Shown one piece after another: positions 8,596-17,873 of a stretch of DNA of 64,000 nucleotides. Location: positions 1-64,000 of the forward strand of contig CAIUDH010000088.1 of the NCBI GenBank assembly GCA_903897855.1, read 5' to 3'. This DNA comes from an uncultured Bacteroidota bacterium. Lineage in GTDB: Bacteria > Bacteroidota > Bacteroidia > UKL13-3. A program made the position numbers and the translations under genes. The stretch's first letter is position 1, and each line of letters starts with the position of its first letter. The notes below the pieces were generated by a model. It made no database searches and was not told the origin of the DNA. It saw only the letters and a program-made list of their open reading frames with translations.

Positions 8596-10176
8596 ATGGC
8601 TGACGTAAGACCAGATGAAGTATCGGCGATAATTCGCCAACAGTTATCGAACTTCAAATCAGAAGCTGAATTGGAAGAAACCGGAACCGTACTACAAGTA
8701 GGTGATGGTATTGCCCGTATTTATGGCTTAACGCAGGTTCAAAGTGGTGAACTCATCGAATTTGGAAACAAAATAAAAGGAATCGTATTAAACTTGGAAG
8801 AGGATAATATCGGTGCTGTATTATTAGGCTCAAGCCAAGGTGTTAAAGAAGGCGACACAGTTACACGTACTCGCCGTATTGCCTCGATTAACGTAAGCGA
8901 AAAAATGCTTGGTCGCGTTATCGATACTCTTGGTAACCCTATCGACGGAAAAGGAGCAATCGAAGGTCCTTTTTATGAGATGCCATTGGAACGCAAAGCT
9001 CCTGGTGTGATTTTTCGTGAGCCTGTAAAAGAACCATTGCAAACGGGTATTAAAGCCATCGACGCGATGATTCCTATTGGTCGCGGACAACGTGAGTTGA
9101 TTATCGGTGACCGCCAAACTGGAAAAACCGCTGTGGCTATCGATACGATTATCAATCAAAGAGAATTTTATGATGCCGGACAACCCGTATATTGTATTTA
9201 TGTAGCCATTGGTCAAAAAGCATCTACCGTGGCTCAGGTAGTGAAAGCCTTGGAAGAAAAAGGTGCTATGCCTTATACCGTAGTGGTATCGTCGGCAGCC
9301 TCTTCTCCTGCGCCAATGCAGTTTTTTGCACCATTTGCAGGAGCCGCGATTGGCGAATTCTTCCGCGACTCAGGTAGAGCGGCTCTTATCGTTTACGACG
9401 ATTTGTCGAAACAAGCCGTGGCTTATCGTGAAGTTTCACTCTTGCTTAAACGCCCTCCAGGTCGTGAAGCCTATCCGGGTGATGTGTTTTATCTTCACTC
9501 TCGTTTGCTCGAACGTGCGGCTAAAGTGAACTCTAACGATAGCATCGCTCAAAAAATGAATGACCTTCCCGAATCGATGAAAGGAATCGTAAAAGGCGGA
9601 GGTTCATTAACCGCCTTGCCCATCATCGAAACACAAGCAGGCGACGTGTCAGCCTATATACCTACCAACGTTATCTCTATTACCGACGGTCAAATATTCT
9701 TAGAATCAAACTTATTTAATGCCGGTGTTCGCCCCGCTATTAACGTGGGAATCTCAGTGTCGCGTGTGGGTGGAAATGCACAGATTAAATCAATGAAGAA
9801 AGTGGCTGGAACGCTAAAGTTAGATCAGGCACAATTCCGTGAATTGGAAGCTTTCTCGAAATTCGGTTCCGACCTCGATGCCGCTACCAAAGCTGTGTTG
9901 AGTAAAGGTATTCGCAACGTAGAAATATTGAAACAAGGACAATACAGTCCGGTGCCAGTAGAGAAACAAGTGGCTATTATTTATCTTGGCACAAAGGGTT
10001 TAATGAATGATATCCCGGTGAATAAAGTAAGAGATTTCGAAGCGGCATTTTTACAAGTTTTGGAGCTTAAACATAAAGATGTTTTAGCCGAACTTAAAAA
10101 AGGAAGCTATACCGATGAAATTACGAATAAATTAGAAACTGTTGCGAAAGAAATAATGCCGAGCTTTAAAAATTAG
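8596..10176 (+). CDS. atpA: F-type ATP synthase subunit alpha
   Basis: Non-catalytic nucleotide-binding subunit of F1, 526 residues. Visible features are the N-terminal beta-barrel domain with [10 protein letters not shown] (35-44), the Walker A GDRQTGKT (171-178), [10 protein letters not shown] and the family signature [13 protein letters not shown]. Length is slightly above that of E. coli (513). The 69-base gap to atpG carries a 7-bp tandem repeat. Confidence 0.98.
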   Translation: MADVRPDEVSAIIRQQLSNFKSEAELEETGTVLQVGDGIARIYGLTQVQSGELIEFGNKIKGIVLNLEEDNIGAVLLGSSQGVKEGDTVTRTRRIASINVSEKMLGRVIDTLGNPIDGKGAIEGPFYEMPLERKAPGVIFREPVKEPLQTGIKAIDAMIPIGRGQRELIIGDRQTGKTAVAIDTIINQREFYDAGQPVYCIYVAIGQKASTVAQVVKALEEKGAMPYTVVVSSAASSPAPMQFFAPFAGAAIGEFFRDSGRAALIVYDDLSKQAVAYREVSLLLKRPPGREAYPGDVFYLHSRLLERAAKVNSNDSIAQKMNDLPESMKGIVKGGGSLTALPIIETQAGDVSAYIPTNVISITDGQIFLESNLFNAGVRPAINVGISVSRVGGNAQIKSMKKVAGTLKLDQAQFRELEAFSKFGSDLDAATKAVLSKGIRNVEILKQGQYSPVPVEKQVAIIYLGTKGLMNDIPVNKVRDFEAAFLQVLELKHKDVLAELKKGSYTDEITNKLETVAKEIMPSFKN

Positions 10177-10204
10177 TACACCATTGATAGCAGATTACGA
10201 TCCG

Positions 10205-10232
10205 TTTTCAATTTTCAATTTTCAATTTTCAA
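10205..10232 (+). repeat. Four perfect copies of a 7-bp repeat (TTTTCAA) before atpG
   Basis: TTTTCAA occurs four times head to tail and is followed by TTC. The array ends 13 bases before the GTG start of atpG, so it lies in the translation initiation region. A change in copy number would change the spacing and A/T content of the leader but not a reading frame. Confidence 0.9.
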
Positions 10233-10245
10233 TTCGAATTAAAAA

Positions 10246-11145
10246 GTGGCCAATTTAAAAGAAGTTAGAGTAAGGATAGCAAGTACCAGTAGCACGCAGC
10301 AAATTACCAAGGCAATGAAACTGGTAAGTGCTACCAAGTTACGCAAAGCTCAGGGTGAAATTATCCAGATGCGACCTTATGCTAAAAAAATAAAAGCTAT
10401 TTTAGGGAGCCTGGGAGGAAATGTGAGTAGCGACGTGTTGACTCCTTTTATTGAAAAACGCGCTGTGAACAAGGTGACTTTTGTAGTGGTAACCAGCGAT
10501 CGTGGATTATGCGGTGGCTTTAATGCCAATGTAGCTAAACTAACCGTAAGCCTTCTGAAAGAGAAATATCAAGCGCAGGCCGATGCAGGTAAAGTGAATT
10601 TTATTTGTTTTGGCAAAAAAGGATTCGAATTTTTCTCAAAATCGAAATATAATACTAGTGTCGATGCTGTGATTCTTCATCAGAAACTAAGCGCTGAAAG
10701 TACATTCGAAATTGGAGCCGATATCATTCACAGTTTTCTGAAAAAAGAAACGGATGAAGTGGTTATTGTATACAATCAGTTTAAGAATGCGGCCACACAA
10801 ATACTCACCGCCGAAACCATGTTGCCTGTCGATGTAAAAGAAATCCAGGCTCATAATGTGGAAGTTACAAAGAGTGCTGGAAGCAAAAAAGATTATATTT
10901 TCGAGCCGGATATGAATGGTATTCTTACCACTTTAATTCCGATGACCTTGAAAACGCAATTATACAAATCGGTGCTGGATAGCCAAGCTGCAGAGCATGG
11001 TGCACGAATGGTAGCCATGGATAAGGCCACCGATAATGCCGGCGAATTGCTAAAATCGCTGCGACTTCAATACAACCAAGCTCGTCAGGCTGCCATAACA
11101 CGTGAGATCAGTGAGATCGTTGGTGGCGCAGCTGCATTGGCTTAA
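10246..11145 (+). CDS. atpG: F-type ATP synthase subunit gamma
   Basis: Rotor stalk subunit, 299 residues. The N-terminus (MANLKEVRVRIAS...QITKAMKLVSATKLRKAQ) and the C-terminal ITREISEIVGGAAAL are family hallmarks, and SDRGLCGGFN lies at about residues 82-91. The start codon is GTG (10246-10248), which gives the expected N-terminus. The operon ends here: beta (atpD) and epsilon (atpC) do not follow, and the next gene lies on the other strand. Confidence 0.97.
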   Translation: MANLKEVRVRIASTSSTQQITKAMKLVSATKLRKAQGEIIQMRPYAKKIKAILGSLGGNVSSDVLTPFIEKRAVNKVTFVVVTSDRGLCGGFNANVAKLTVSLLKEKYQAQADAGKVNFICFGKKGFEFFSKSKYNTSVDAVILHQKLSAESTFEIGADIIHSFLKKETDEVVIVYNQFKNAATQILTAETMLPVDVKEIQAHNVEVTKSAGSKKDYIFEPDMNGILTTLIPMTLKTQLYKSVLDSQAAEHGARMVAMDKATDNAGELLKSLRLQYNQARQAAITREISEIVGGAAALA

Positions 11146-11299
11146 CATACAAATCGTTTTTTTTTGAGTTGAAATTACGAAAACGAGATATTAATAATTT
11201 CGTTGCGACTAACACATCTTTGGAGGTGGTGTTGCCATGATCATAAAGAGGGGTGTTTTTAATAAAGGATCAAGCAGAGACTATTGTTTTTTAAAGGGA

Positions 11300-11776
11300 T
11301 TACTTTTTCGAAAGTATATAACGCAATGATAATCCAACTTCATCGCCCCAAAAACCACTATATCCTATTAAATTTAATCCGGGCTTGTAGTCGAGACTTA
11401 TGTTAAAAGGGGTCTCACTGAAATTGTATTCTAGCCCAACGATGCCATCAATACCTATTACAGTATAGTTATCGCCGGTATGAAACCAAGGACTTACATT
11501 ATTGCCTCTCCAATAACCAAAATGTCCGCCAACTCCATAATACCAACTAAAACTGGATCCACTTAAGGTTTTATTGATTTCATATAACGCCGTTAGGTTA
11601 GCCCCTTTCCAACGGCTTGCTGCAATTACTTCTAAGGCACTTTTGCTACTTATGAAATGTTTGATGGTTAAGCCATTTGATAGGCCTAGCCTGAGGCCAA
11701 GAGCGGTATTGTAGGTCTGTGCTTGTGCGCTTACGAAAAAGGCAAGGGAGATACAGAAGATTAGAATTTTCATCAT
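11300..11776 (-). CDS. Secreted or outer-membrane small protein of unknown function
   Basis: From the ATG pair at 11771-11776 the protein is about 158 residues: signal peptide MMKILIFCISLAFFVSAQAQ, then alternating aromatic/Gly beta strands ending in L-S-L-R-Y-I-L-S-K-K, as in a small outer-membrane beta barrel. An upstream in-frame start at 11848 would put 24 residues before the signal peptide and is unlikely. Resembles generic OmpW/opacity-like barrels in style only; no specific family recognised. Confidence 0.7.
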   Translation of the reverse strand: MMKILIFCISLAFFVSAQAQTYNTALGLRLGLSNGLTIKHFISSKSALEVIAASRWKGANLTALYEINKTLSGSSFSWYYGVGGHFGYWRGNNVSPWFHTGDNYTVIGIDGIVGLEYNFSETPFNISLDYKPGLNLIGYSGFWGDEVGLSLRYILSKK

Positions 11777-11995
11777 AGAATAATTAGGTCGTAAAGATAA
11801 GACTGAAAGAGGATTGCCCCTGAATTTATTTTTATGTTCTCTTACCATAGCTAACGAATCAGGCTACTCTAATTCAGTATCAGGATTTAAGAGGTAGAAA
11901 ATTCGTGTATTAGAATTTGATGGCTCTAATTCATTTATTTTGTCATTATATACGTATCATTCTGTATTCTTGCAATCGGTAATTTCTCATATCTA

Positions 11996-13765
11996 TTGAA
12001 ATCATTAAAAGCAATAAATAAATATTTTTTAAAATATAAATGGCTGGTACTTGGTGGTGCGATTTTTATTTTTTTATCCAATTACTTCTCGGTGTATCCT
12101 GCTCAGGCTATACGGGAAGCAATTGATGCGGTAATACATTATGTAGATAACAACGAAACAGGCAATGCAATTTATTTGCAAGTGCTTTGGTTTACGGGAG
12201 TCATCATCGGGTTCTCATTACTTCGAGGTGTTTTCATGTTTTTTATGCGACAAACACTTATCGTGATGTCGCGTAAAATTGAGAACGACATGAAAGACGA
12301 AATTTTTAATCATTATCAAAAACTCTCAACGTCATTCTTTAAAAAAAACAATACCGGCGATTTGATGAATCGTATAAGCGAAGATGTGAGCCGGGTGCGT
12401 ATGTATACTGGTCCAGCTGTAATGTATGCCCTCAACACCCTTTTTACATTCATCTTAGTTATCGGAGCCATGTTTAGAGTAAATACGACACTCACATGGT
12501 ACGTGATCTTACCCTTGCCCTTACTCTCTGTATTGATGTATTTTGTGAACGATATCATCAATAAAAAAAGTGAAGCGATTCAAGAACAACTTTCTTCGCT
12601 TACCTCCTTTGTGCAGGAGAGCATTTCGGGTATTCGAATGGTAAAAGCCTTCGCACGCGAAGAAATAATGCATTCGCAGATGCAACAACAAATTACAGAT
12701 TACCGCACCAAACAATTATCCTTGGCCAAGACCGATGCTCTGTATTTTCCTGTCAATCTTCTACTTATCGGCTTAAGTACACTTATTACCATATATATTG
12801 GAGGTATACAATTTATGAGTGGTAAGGTAAGTTTAGGCAATATTGCCGAATTCGTATTTTATGTGAATATGCTTACTTGGCCAGTGAGTTCTCTGGGTTG
12901 GGTTACGGCTATTGTGCAGCGGGCGGCTGCTTCACAAAAACGTATTAATGAATTTTTAGATGCCCCAACTGAAATTAATTCAGGAGTCGTTCTGGATTTT
13001 GCATTCAATGAGGAAATTGTTCTCAGTCATGTAAATTTCACCTACGAAGATAGCGGCATTGCTGCCTTGAAAAATATTAACTTAAAACTAGAAAAGGGAA
13101 AAGTACTTGGCGTAACAGGGGCTACAGGTAGTGGAAAAACGTCTTTAGCTCAATTGTTGCTAAGAATGTACAACCCCGATTCGGGCACCATCACAGCCGA
13201 TGCCATTCCGATTGAGAAATACCATTTGCAGAATTATAGAAAACAATTTGGCTATGTTCCACAAGACGTGTTCCTTTTTAGCGATACCATAAAAAACAAT
13301 ATTGCTTTTGCCGACGAAAAAAATATAGACCAGTTGACCATTGAAGAATGTGCGAAAAAGGCCGCCGTTTATGAAAACATAATGGAGTTTGAAGCAAAAT
13401 TTGAGACTTTCATTGGCGAAAGAGGTATCACTTTATCGGGCGGCCAAAAACAACGCATAAGTATTGCCAGAGCGTTGGCTAAAAACCCTTCGGTCTTAAT
13501 TTTTGACGATTGCCTAAGTGCTGTTGATGCTGCTACAGAGAAAGAAATACTTTTCGAACTTAAACAGGTTATGAAGCACAAAACGGCTCTAATTATCAGT
13601 CATCGGGTATCGTCGGTGCAACTGGCCGATGAAATTATCGTACTCCAACATGGCGAAATCATCGAACGTGGAACCCATGAGGAATTAATTAAAAACCAAG
13701 GCTATTATGCCGATATGCACTTAAAACAACAGCAGGAGGAGCAGGTTTCGGCAACGATCGAATAA
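11996..13765 (+). CDS. ABC transporter, fused membrane and ATPase domains (exporter type)
   Basis: An MsbA/MdlA-type half transporter of 589 residues: membrane domain with six helices (about 15-310) and a nucleotide-binding domain. Walker A is GATGSGKT (375-382), Q-loop VPQDVFLF, signature LSGGQ (480-484), and the switch His is in ISHRVSS. Walker B reads LIFDDCLSAVD: Asp replaces the usual catalytic Glu. Such a change marks the degenerate site of heterodimeric exporters such as TM287/288 and LmrCD, so this protein may need a partner, which is not adjacent. TTG start. A near-consensus -7 TATTCTTG lies at 11965-11972. Substrate unknown. Confidence 0.92.
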   Translation: MKSLKAINKYFLKYKWLVLGGAIFIFLSNYFSVYPAQAIREAIDAVIHYVDNNETGNAIYLQVLWFTGVIIGFSLLRGVFMFFMRQTLIVMSRKIENDMKDEIFNHYQKLSTSFFKKNNTGDLMNRISEDVSRVRMYTGPAVMYALNTLFTFILVIGAMFRVNTTLTWYVILPLPLLSVLMYFVNDIINKKSEAIQEQLSSLTSFVQESISGIRMVKAFAREEIMHSQMQQQITDYRTKQLSLAKTDALYFPVNLLLIGLSTLITIYIGGIQFMSGKVSLGNIAEFVFYVNMLTWPVSSLGWVTAIVQRAAASQKRINEFLDAPTEINSGVVLDFAFNEEIVLSHVNFTYEDSGIAALKNINLKLEKGKVLGVTGATGSGKTSLAQLLLRMYNPDSGTITADAIPIEKYHLQNYRKQFGYVPQDVFLFSDTIKNNIAFADEKNIDQLTIEECAKKAAVYENIMEFEAKFETFIGERGITLSGGQKQRISIARALAKNPSVLIFDDCLSAVDAATEKEILFELKQVMKHKTALIISHRVSSVQLADEIIVLQHGEIIERGTHEELIKNQGYYADMHLKQQQEEQVSATIE

Positions 13766-13940
13766 TTATTTCAGCAATATTAGGGTTCCTCTGTTCGCAC
13801 GTTTTGCTTCTAAGGAGCCTCAATATTGGAACAGTCGTATCATACCAAGTTGTTTTTGAAATTAAATTTTGTTATCTAATTTTCAATATGCTATATTAGC
13901 AACCTAAATAGTTTTAATTTCAACCCCAAAATAGGACCCA

Positions 13941-14339
13941 ATGATGGAAAACGAATTCAACAAACAAGACAGAGAAGCTGTGTTCTCAAAACGTGTGAGA
14001 GCAGGTAAACGTACTTACTTTTTTGACGTGAGAACAACCCGTGCGAATGATTATTATTTAACCATTACTGAAAGTACAAAACGACCCGGTGAAGAACGTT
14101 TTGTAAAGCACAAAATTTTTCTTTATAAAGAAGACTTTAAGAAATTTATGGATGGGATTAACGAATCAACAGCCTATATCAAGGAGCAATTGCCCGAGTA
14201 TGATTTCGATAATCCTCCTCAACGCGAATATATCGACTATGGTAATAACCCCGACCATAATGGCACCCATAATACTACTGAAAACCAAGCTACCGATACC
14301 ACCCCTGCCACGGAGGAGGATGAAACTACAATAATCTAA
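13941..14339 (+). CDS. DUF3276 (PUR-like) nucleic-acid-binding protein
   Basis: A 132-residue protein with the Bacteroidota/Spirochaete PUR-alpha-like fold: S-K-R-V-R-A-G-K-R-T-Y-F-F-D-V-R (15-30), Y-Y-L-T-I-T-E-S-x-K and K-H-K-I-F-L-Y-K-E-D-F-x-K-F, followed by an acidic Asn/Thr-rich tail. Known members bind single-stranded DNA or RNA in vitro; the cellular role is not established. Monocistronic, ending at a strong terminator. Confidence 0.9.
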   Translation: MMENEFNKQDREAVFSKRVRAGKRTYFFDVRTTRANDYYLTITESTKRPGEERFVKHKIFLYKEDFKKFMDGINESTAYIKEQLPEYDFDNPPQREYIDYGNNPDHNGTHNTTENQATDTTPATEEDETTII

Positions 14340-14373
14340 ATATCGTTTTCTTTCGATCTTGAGATATAAATTG

Positions 14374-14399
14374 AGCCTGCATTAATGTAGGCTTTTTTT
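14374..14399 (+). terminator. Intrinsic terminator after the DUF3276 gene
   Basis: An 8-bp stem (AGCCTGCA pairs with TGTAGGCT, one G-T pair) with a TTAA loop is followed by seven T residues. Confidence 0.85.
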
Positions 14400-14500
14400 A
14401 TGTGCAACGTATTGGGCTTCTGAACTACTAACTATTTAATTCATCGTGAATTAAAATTATTATATTGCAACTTCAAAACATAAGTTCCTTCAAACAAGGT

Positions 14501-16579
14501 ATGCGTAAACTAAATACATTCTTAATTCTCGGACTACTTTTCTTCACGCTCTCCTGCAACCGTAAACGCCAGTTGCCTGGATTCGATACAGAGGTGCTTA
14601 TTCCACTAGCGAACACCTCTATTGGTTTCGATAAGCTGATCTCCGATAGCTCAACCAAAGTAAATGCAGATCAAAGCATCGATATGGTTTACCGTTATCC
14701 ATTTTACGAATATTCATTAAGGGATATTTTAATCATTCCAGATACTTCGGTTACCATTACCTCTAAACTAGGAACTTCAAAGCTTTCGAATAATTTCCTG
14801 CAACAAAAAATGACCTTGGGTCAGATTTCCAAAAACTTAGGGACTACCGGACAGCTTATTGTGCTATTGAATGGTCAAACAACCGTAATTCCTGCGATAC
14901 CGGCCACGACGGCAAATCAAGCAACGGATATTGATGCGAATAGTTTCTTCAAGGAAGCCGACCTTACCTCAGGCTTTCTCGATTTAACCATCTTCAACGA
15001 TCTGCCTATCCCAGTCTCTGACTTGGATTTTAATGTTAAAAACAAGGTGGCCGGGCAAATGATTTTCACCGACACTTTTTCTCTCATTCCAGCAGGGGCC
15101 TCTATCACCCGTAGCTATGATATGGCAGGCAAACATATCGAAGGAAATATGCTTGCAACACTTGTTGCTATTGGCTCTCCAGGCAGTGGTGGACTTCCCG
15201 TGCTTATCGATACAACCAAAGCCATTGTATTACAATTAAAAATTCGAGGACTTACGGCGAGTCATGCCATTGCTCAGTTTCCTAAACAGGATTTAGTTGT
15301 TGTTGACGATACCGTGGTATACGACCTTGGTAAGGCTCGACTTAAACAAATGCTCATCCGCAGTGGGAAGGTAAAGATGCAGATGTATAGCACCCTTCAA
15401 GACACACTCTTTATCGATTATAAAATACCAAGCGCACTCAAAAATAATGATACGGTACATATGTACCTTAAAGTACCCCCAGCCTTGCCTGGTAGCGTAC
15501 AATTTGTAACCCAGGAAGTAGATTTAACGGGCTATACAATCGACCTAAGAGGTAGAAGTGGCACTTCTTATAATACCTTTTGGAACATTTTCAAAGCCAG
15601 CATTGATAGCACAGGCAAGCTGATGCCACTTTCCACGTCCGACAGTGTCTGGATAAGGTATGGTCTCTATAGCATCATACCTCAGTTTGCAGAAGGTTAT
15701 TTAGGCCAAGACACCATCAATATTGGCCCCACTAAATCGACCCTCGAAGCCTTCTCTAAAATCATGAGTGGTAACCTCGACTTGAAAGATATTAAAATTG
15801 ATGTAAATGTAGAGAATGGTATCGGGGCCGACGCGTCGATCAATTTCGACTATTTTACTTCTAAAAACACTAAAAAAGGGAATACCGTTTTGCTCAATTC
15901 CTCGGCCCTAAACAGCCCCCTAACAATCGCTCCTGCAACCCGGGTCGGATATACTTCAAAACCCCAAGTGAGCACCCTATCCTTAACCACCACCAACTCA
16001 AATATTAAGCCGTTTATTGAGAACTTGCCCGATGAAGTAAACTATAAATTTACCGCAAAATTGAATCCTAATGGCAATCAAGGCAATACCAATTTTGTCG
16101 ATTACGATAGTAAACTCATCGCTAGTTTGGATGTTCAGATGCCCCTTTCTTTCAAGGCCGATCAGCTCAAGTTGATCGATACCACTGGATTCTCCATCGG
16201 TAATTCAAATAACACTTCAGGTATTGACAAAGGGAAATTGAATTTTATTTTTGAGAATAATTACCCCCTATCACTCACGGTGAAGTTGTATTTTTTAAAT
16301 GAATATAACACAGTCATTGATTCGGTATTTGAAGGCAACGGTGCTTTGATAACCGCACCTTCCTTGGATCCAGTTACACTGCGAACCACCTCCGTTGCCA
16401 AGTCTATCCTCTCGATAAATATAGATGAAGCACGCTATGAACGATTAAAACTTGCGAATAGAATTATTGTTGTAGCATCACTGAATACCGTTGGGAGCAA
16501 TTACATTAAGCTGTATAGTGATTATAAATTAAAATTAAAGTTAACAGGTGAATTTACATACCATGCAGGCAAACGTTAA
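14501..16579 (+). CDS. Large lipoprotein of unknown function
   Basis: The ATG at 14501 gives MRKLNTFLILGLLFFTLSC, a lipoprotein signal with the modified Cys at residue 19; an in-frame TTG upstream (14465) would bury this signal. The 692-residue product is rich in Ser, Thr, Asp and beta-strand patterns, with repeated phrases such as D-L-T-x-x-x-I-D-L, suggesting several beta-sandwich domains on the outer surface. No family is recognised with certainty. Its end overlaps the next gene by 17 bases, so the two are probably translated together. Confidence 0.8.
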   Translation: MRKLNTFLILGLLFFTLSCNRKRQLPGFDTEVLIPLANTSIGFDKLISDSSTKVNADQSIDMVYRYPFYEYSLRDILIIPDTSVTITSKLGTSKLSNNFLQQKMTLGQISKNLGTTGQLIVLLNGQTTVIPAIPATTANQATDIDANSFFKEADLTSGFLDLTIFNDLPIPVSDLDFNVKNKVAGQMIFTDTFSLIPAGASITRSYDMAGKHIEGNMLATLVAIGSPGSGGLPVLIDTTKAIVLQLKIRGLTASHAIAQFPKQDLVVVDDTVVYDLGKARLKQMLIRSGKVKMQMYSTLQDTLFIDYKIPSALKNNDTVHMYLKVPPALPGSVQFVTQEVDLTGYTIDLRGRSGTSYNTFWNIFKASIDSTGKLMPLSTSDSVWIRYGLYSIIPQFAEGYLGQDTINIGPTKSTLEAFSKIMSGNLDLKDIKIDVNVENGIGADASINFDYFTSKNTKKGNTVLLNSSALNSPLTIAPATRVGYTSKPQVSTLSLTTTNSNIKPFIENLPDEVNYKFTAKLNPNGNQGNTNFVDYDSKLIASLDVQMPLSFKADQLKLIDTTGFSIGNSNNTSGIDKGKLNFIFENNYPLSLTVKLYFLNEYNTVIDSVFEGNGALITAPSLDPVTLRTTSVAKSILSINIDEARYERLKLANRIIVVASLNTVGSNYIKLYSDYKLKLKLTGEFTYHAGKR

Positions 16580-17828
16580 ACTCTATTTTATCTTTTTTTT
16601 GGTCTTCTCAAATTCTATTTTCGCTCAAAATAAGAGCGCTGATTCAATACCATTCAATAAGCCACTCGAGGTTGAAAATAATCACCTGAAGCTACCCACT
16701 GTCGGCTATTTTCTCGATTGGCAAACGAACTCAACGGTATTAACCAATACCTTTTTATTTGATGGCAGGTTCGACTTGTTTATCAGCCAAGAGTCGGTAA
16801 ATCAATCGGCCAAGAAACTGAATAATAATAATTATTTTGTTCATCAGTTCAACTCAGGAGTGTTTTATGAGATGCCATTAAAAAACAAGCCCAATCTAGG
16901 TTTGCTATTCGAATTATCGGCTTCCTCTTTTCAAGATGCATCATTCAATAAAAATGTTTTCAATATGGTTATGTTTGGCAATGCACATTACCGGAATGAA
17001 AAAATAGAATTAGGTAAAATGGTTTACCGAAACATTGAATACCAAAAAATCGGAATCGGTGTGCGTAACTATTTTAAGGCGAAAACCCAATGCATCAATC
17101 TTACACTGGATTTTATTCTTGGTGACTATGCAAATCAATTTAAATTAAATAGGGGGAGCGTTTTTACAGAGCAGAATGGCGAGTACCTTGATGTTGATCT
17201 AAACTATGAGCGACGCACATCGTCATTAGGTGCAAGGGTTTATAATCCTAAAGGAGTTGGCACAGCTCTGAATTTTAGCTGGTCAAAATTATACACTAAA
17301 AAGAACGCAACCATCACGGTCGATGTAAAGAATATTGGATTTGTTCATTATGGCCCAAGTACTGGCGTCCAAACGGTTGATACAGCCATCCACTTCACGG
17401 GGCTCGACCTCGGAGCCTTTTCGGCCATCTCCACTTTTAACACCGTAGGGGTGAAGGATTCAATCCTCAAAAATTTCAATATCAAATCGAAGGAGGAAGC
17501 CTTTAACTTTTATTTGCCGTCTTTTCTTACTCTAAAATACGAACAAGGATTGGCCCCCAAATCAATCTTGCAAATACAGGCCAATGCCTATTTATCGAAT
17601 GCTTTACCGATGCTCAAATGCGGTTATTTGTATCTTCTCAAAAGCAATTTCTATATCGGAAGCGATATCAGAGTTGGTGGATATAGTAAATTCGATATTG
17701 ATTTTTTGATTCGCTATCGAGCAAAAAAAATGTACATCGATGGCTCCATAAATAGTGTGGAAGGCTTAATCAGCCCAAAGTATAATTCTGGATTAGGTGC
17801 CTTCTTGCATCTTGGAATGAATCTATAA
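16563..17828 (+). CDS. Outer-membrane beta-barrel protein (possibly DUF5723-like)
   Basis: From ATG 16563 the protein has signal peptide MQANVKLYFIFFLVFSNSIFAQ and 421 residues in total. The sequence after it (VGYFLDWQTNSTVLTNTFLF, FNSGVFYEMP) and the many short amphipathic strands to the final FLHLGMNL indicate an outer-membrane barrel. An upstream in-frame GTG (16548) is less likely because it puts five residues in front of the signal. The 17-base overlap with the preceding lipoprotein suggests that both work as one complex; the DUF5723 assignment is tentative. Confidence 0.75.
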   Translation: MQANVKLYFIFFLVFSNSIFAQNKSADSIPFNKPLEVENNHLKLPTVGYFLDWQTNSTVLTNTFLFDGRFDLFISQESVNQSAKKLNNNNYFVHQFNSGVFYEMPLKNKPNLGLLFELSASSFQDASFNKNVFNMVMFGNAHYRNEKIELGKMVYRNIEYQKIGIGVRNYFKAKTQCINLTLDFILGDYANQFKLNRGSVFTEQNGEYLDVDLNYERRTSSLGARVYNPKGVGTALNFSWSKLYTKKNATITVDVKNIGFVHYGPSTGVQTVDTAIHFTGLDLGAFSAISTFNTVGVKDSILKNFNIKSKEEAFNFYLPSFLTLKYEQGLAPKSILQIQANAYLSNALPMLKCGYLYLLKSNFYIGSDIRVGGYSKFDIDFLIRYRAKKMYIDGSINSVEGLISPKYNSGLGAFLHLGMNL

Positions 17829-17873
17829 AACACAACGACACTTTTTATGTAGTTCAATCCTTTCTTTCGTTGA

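Noticed and set aside
8830-9216. A 128-residue antisense open frame within atpA
   Set aside because: It lies wholly inside the well-conserved alpha-subunit gene and has no recognisable features.
11146-11175. T run after atpG taken as a terminator
   Set aside because: No stable hairpin precedes the T run.
10246-11299. Search for atpD and atpC after atpG
   Set aside because: No beta or epsilon gene follows; Bacteroidota often carry them elsewhere, so this is not evidence for a broken operon.
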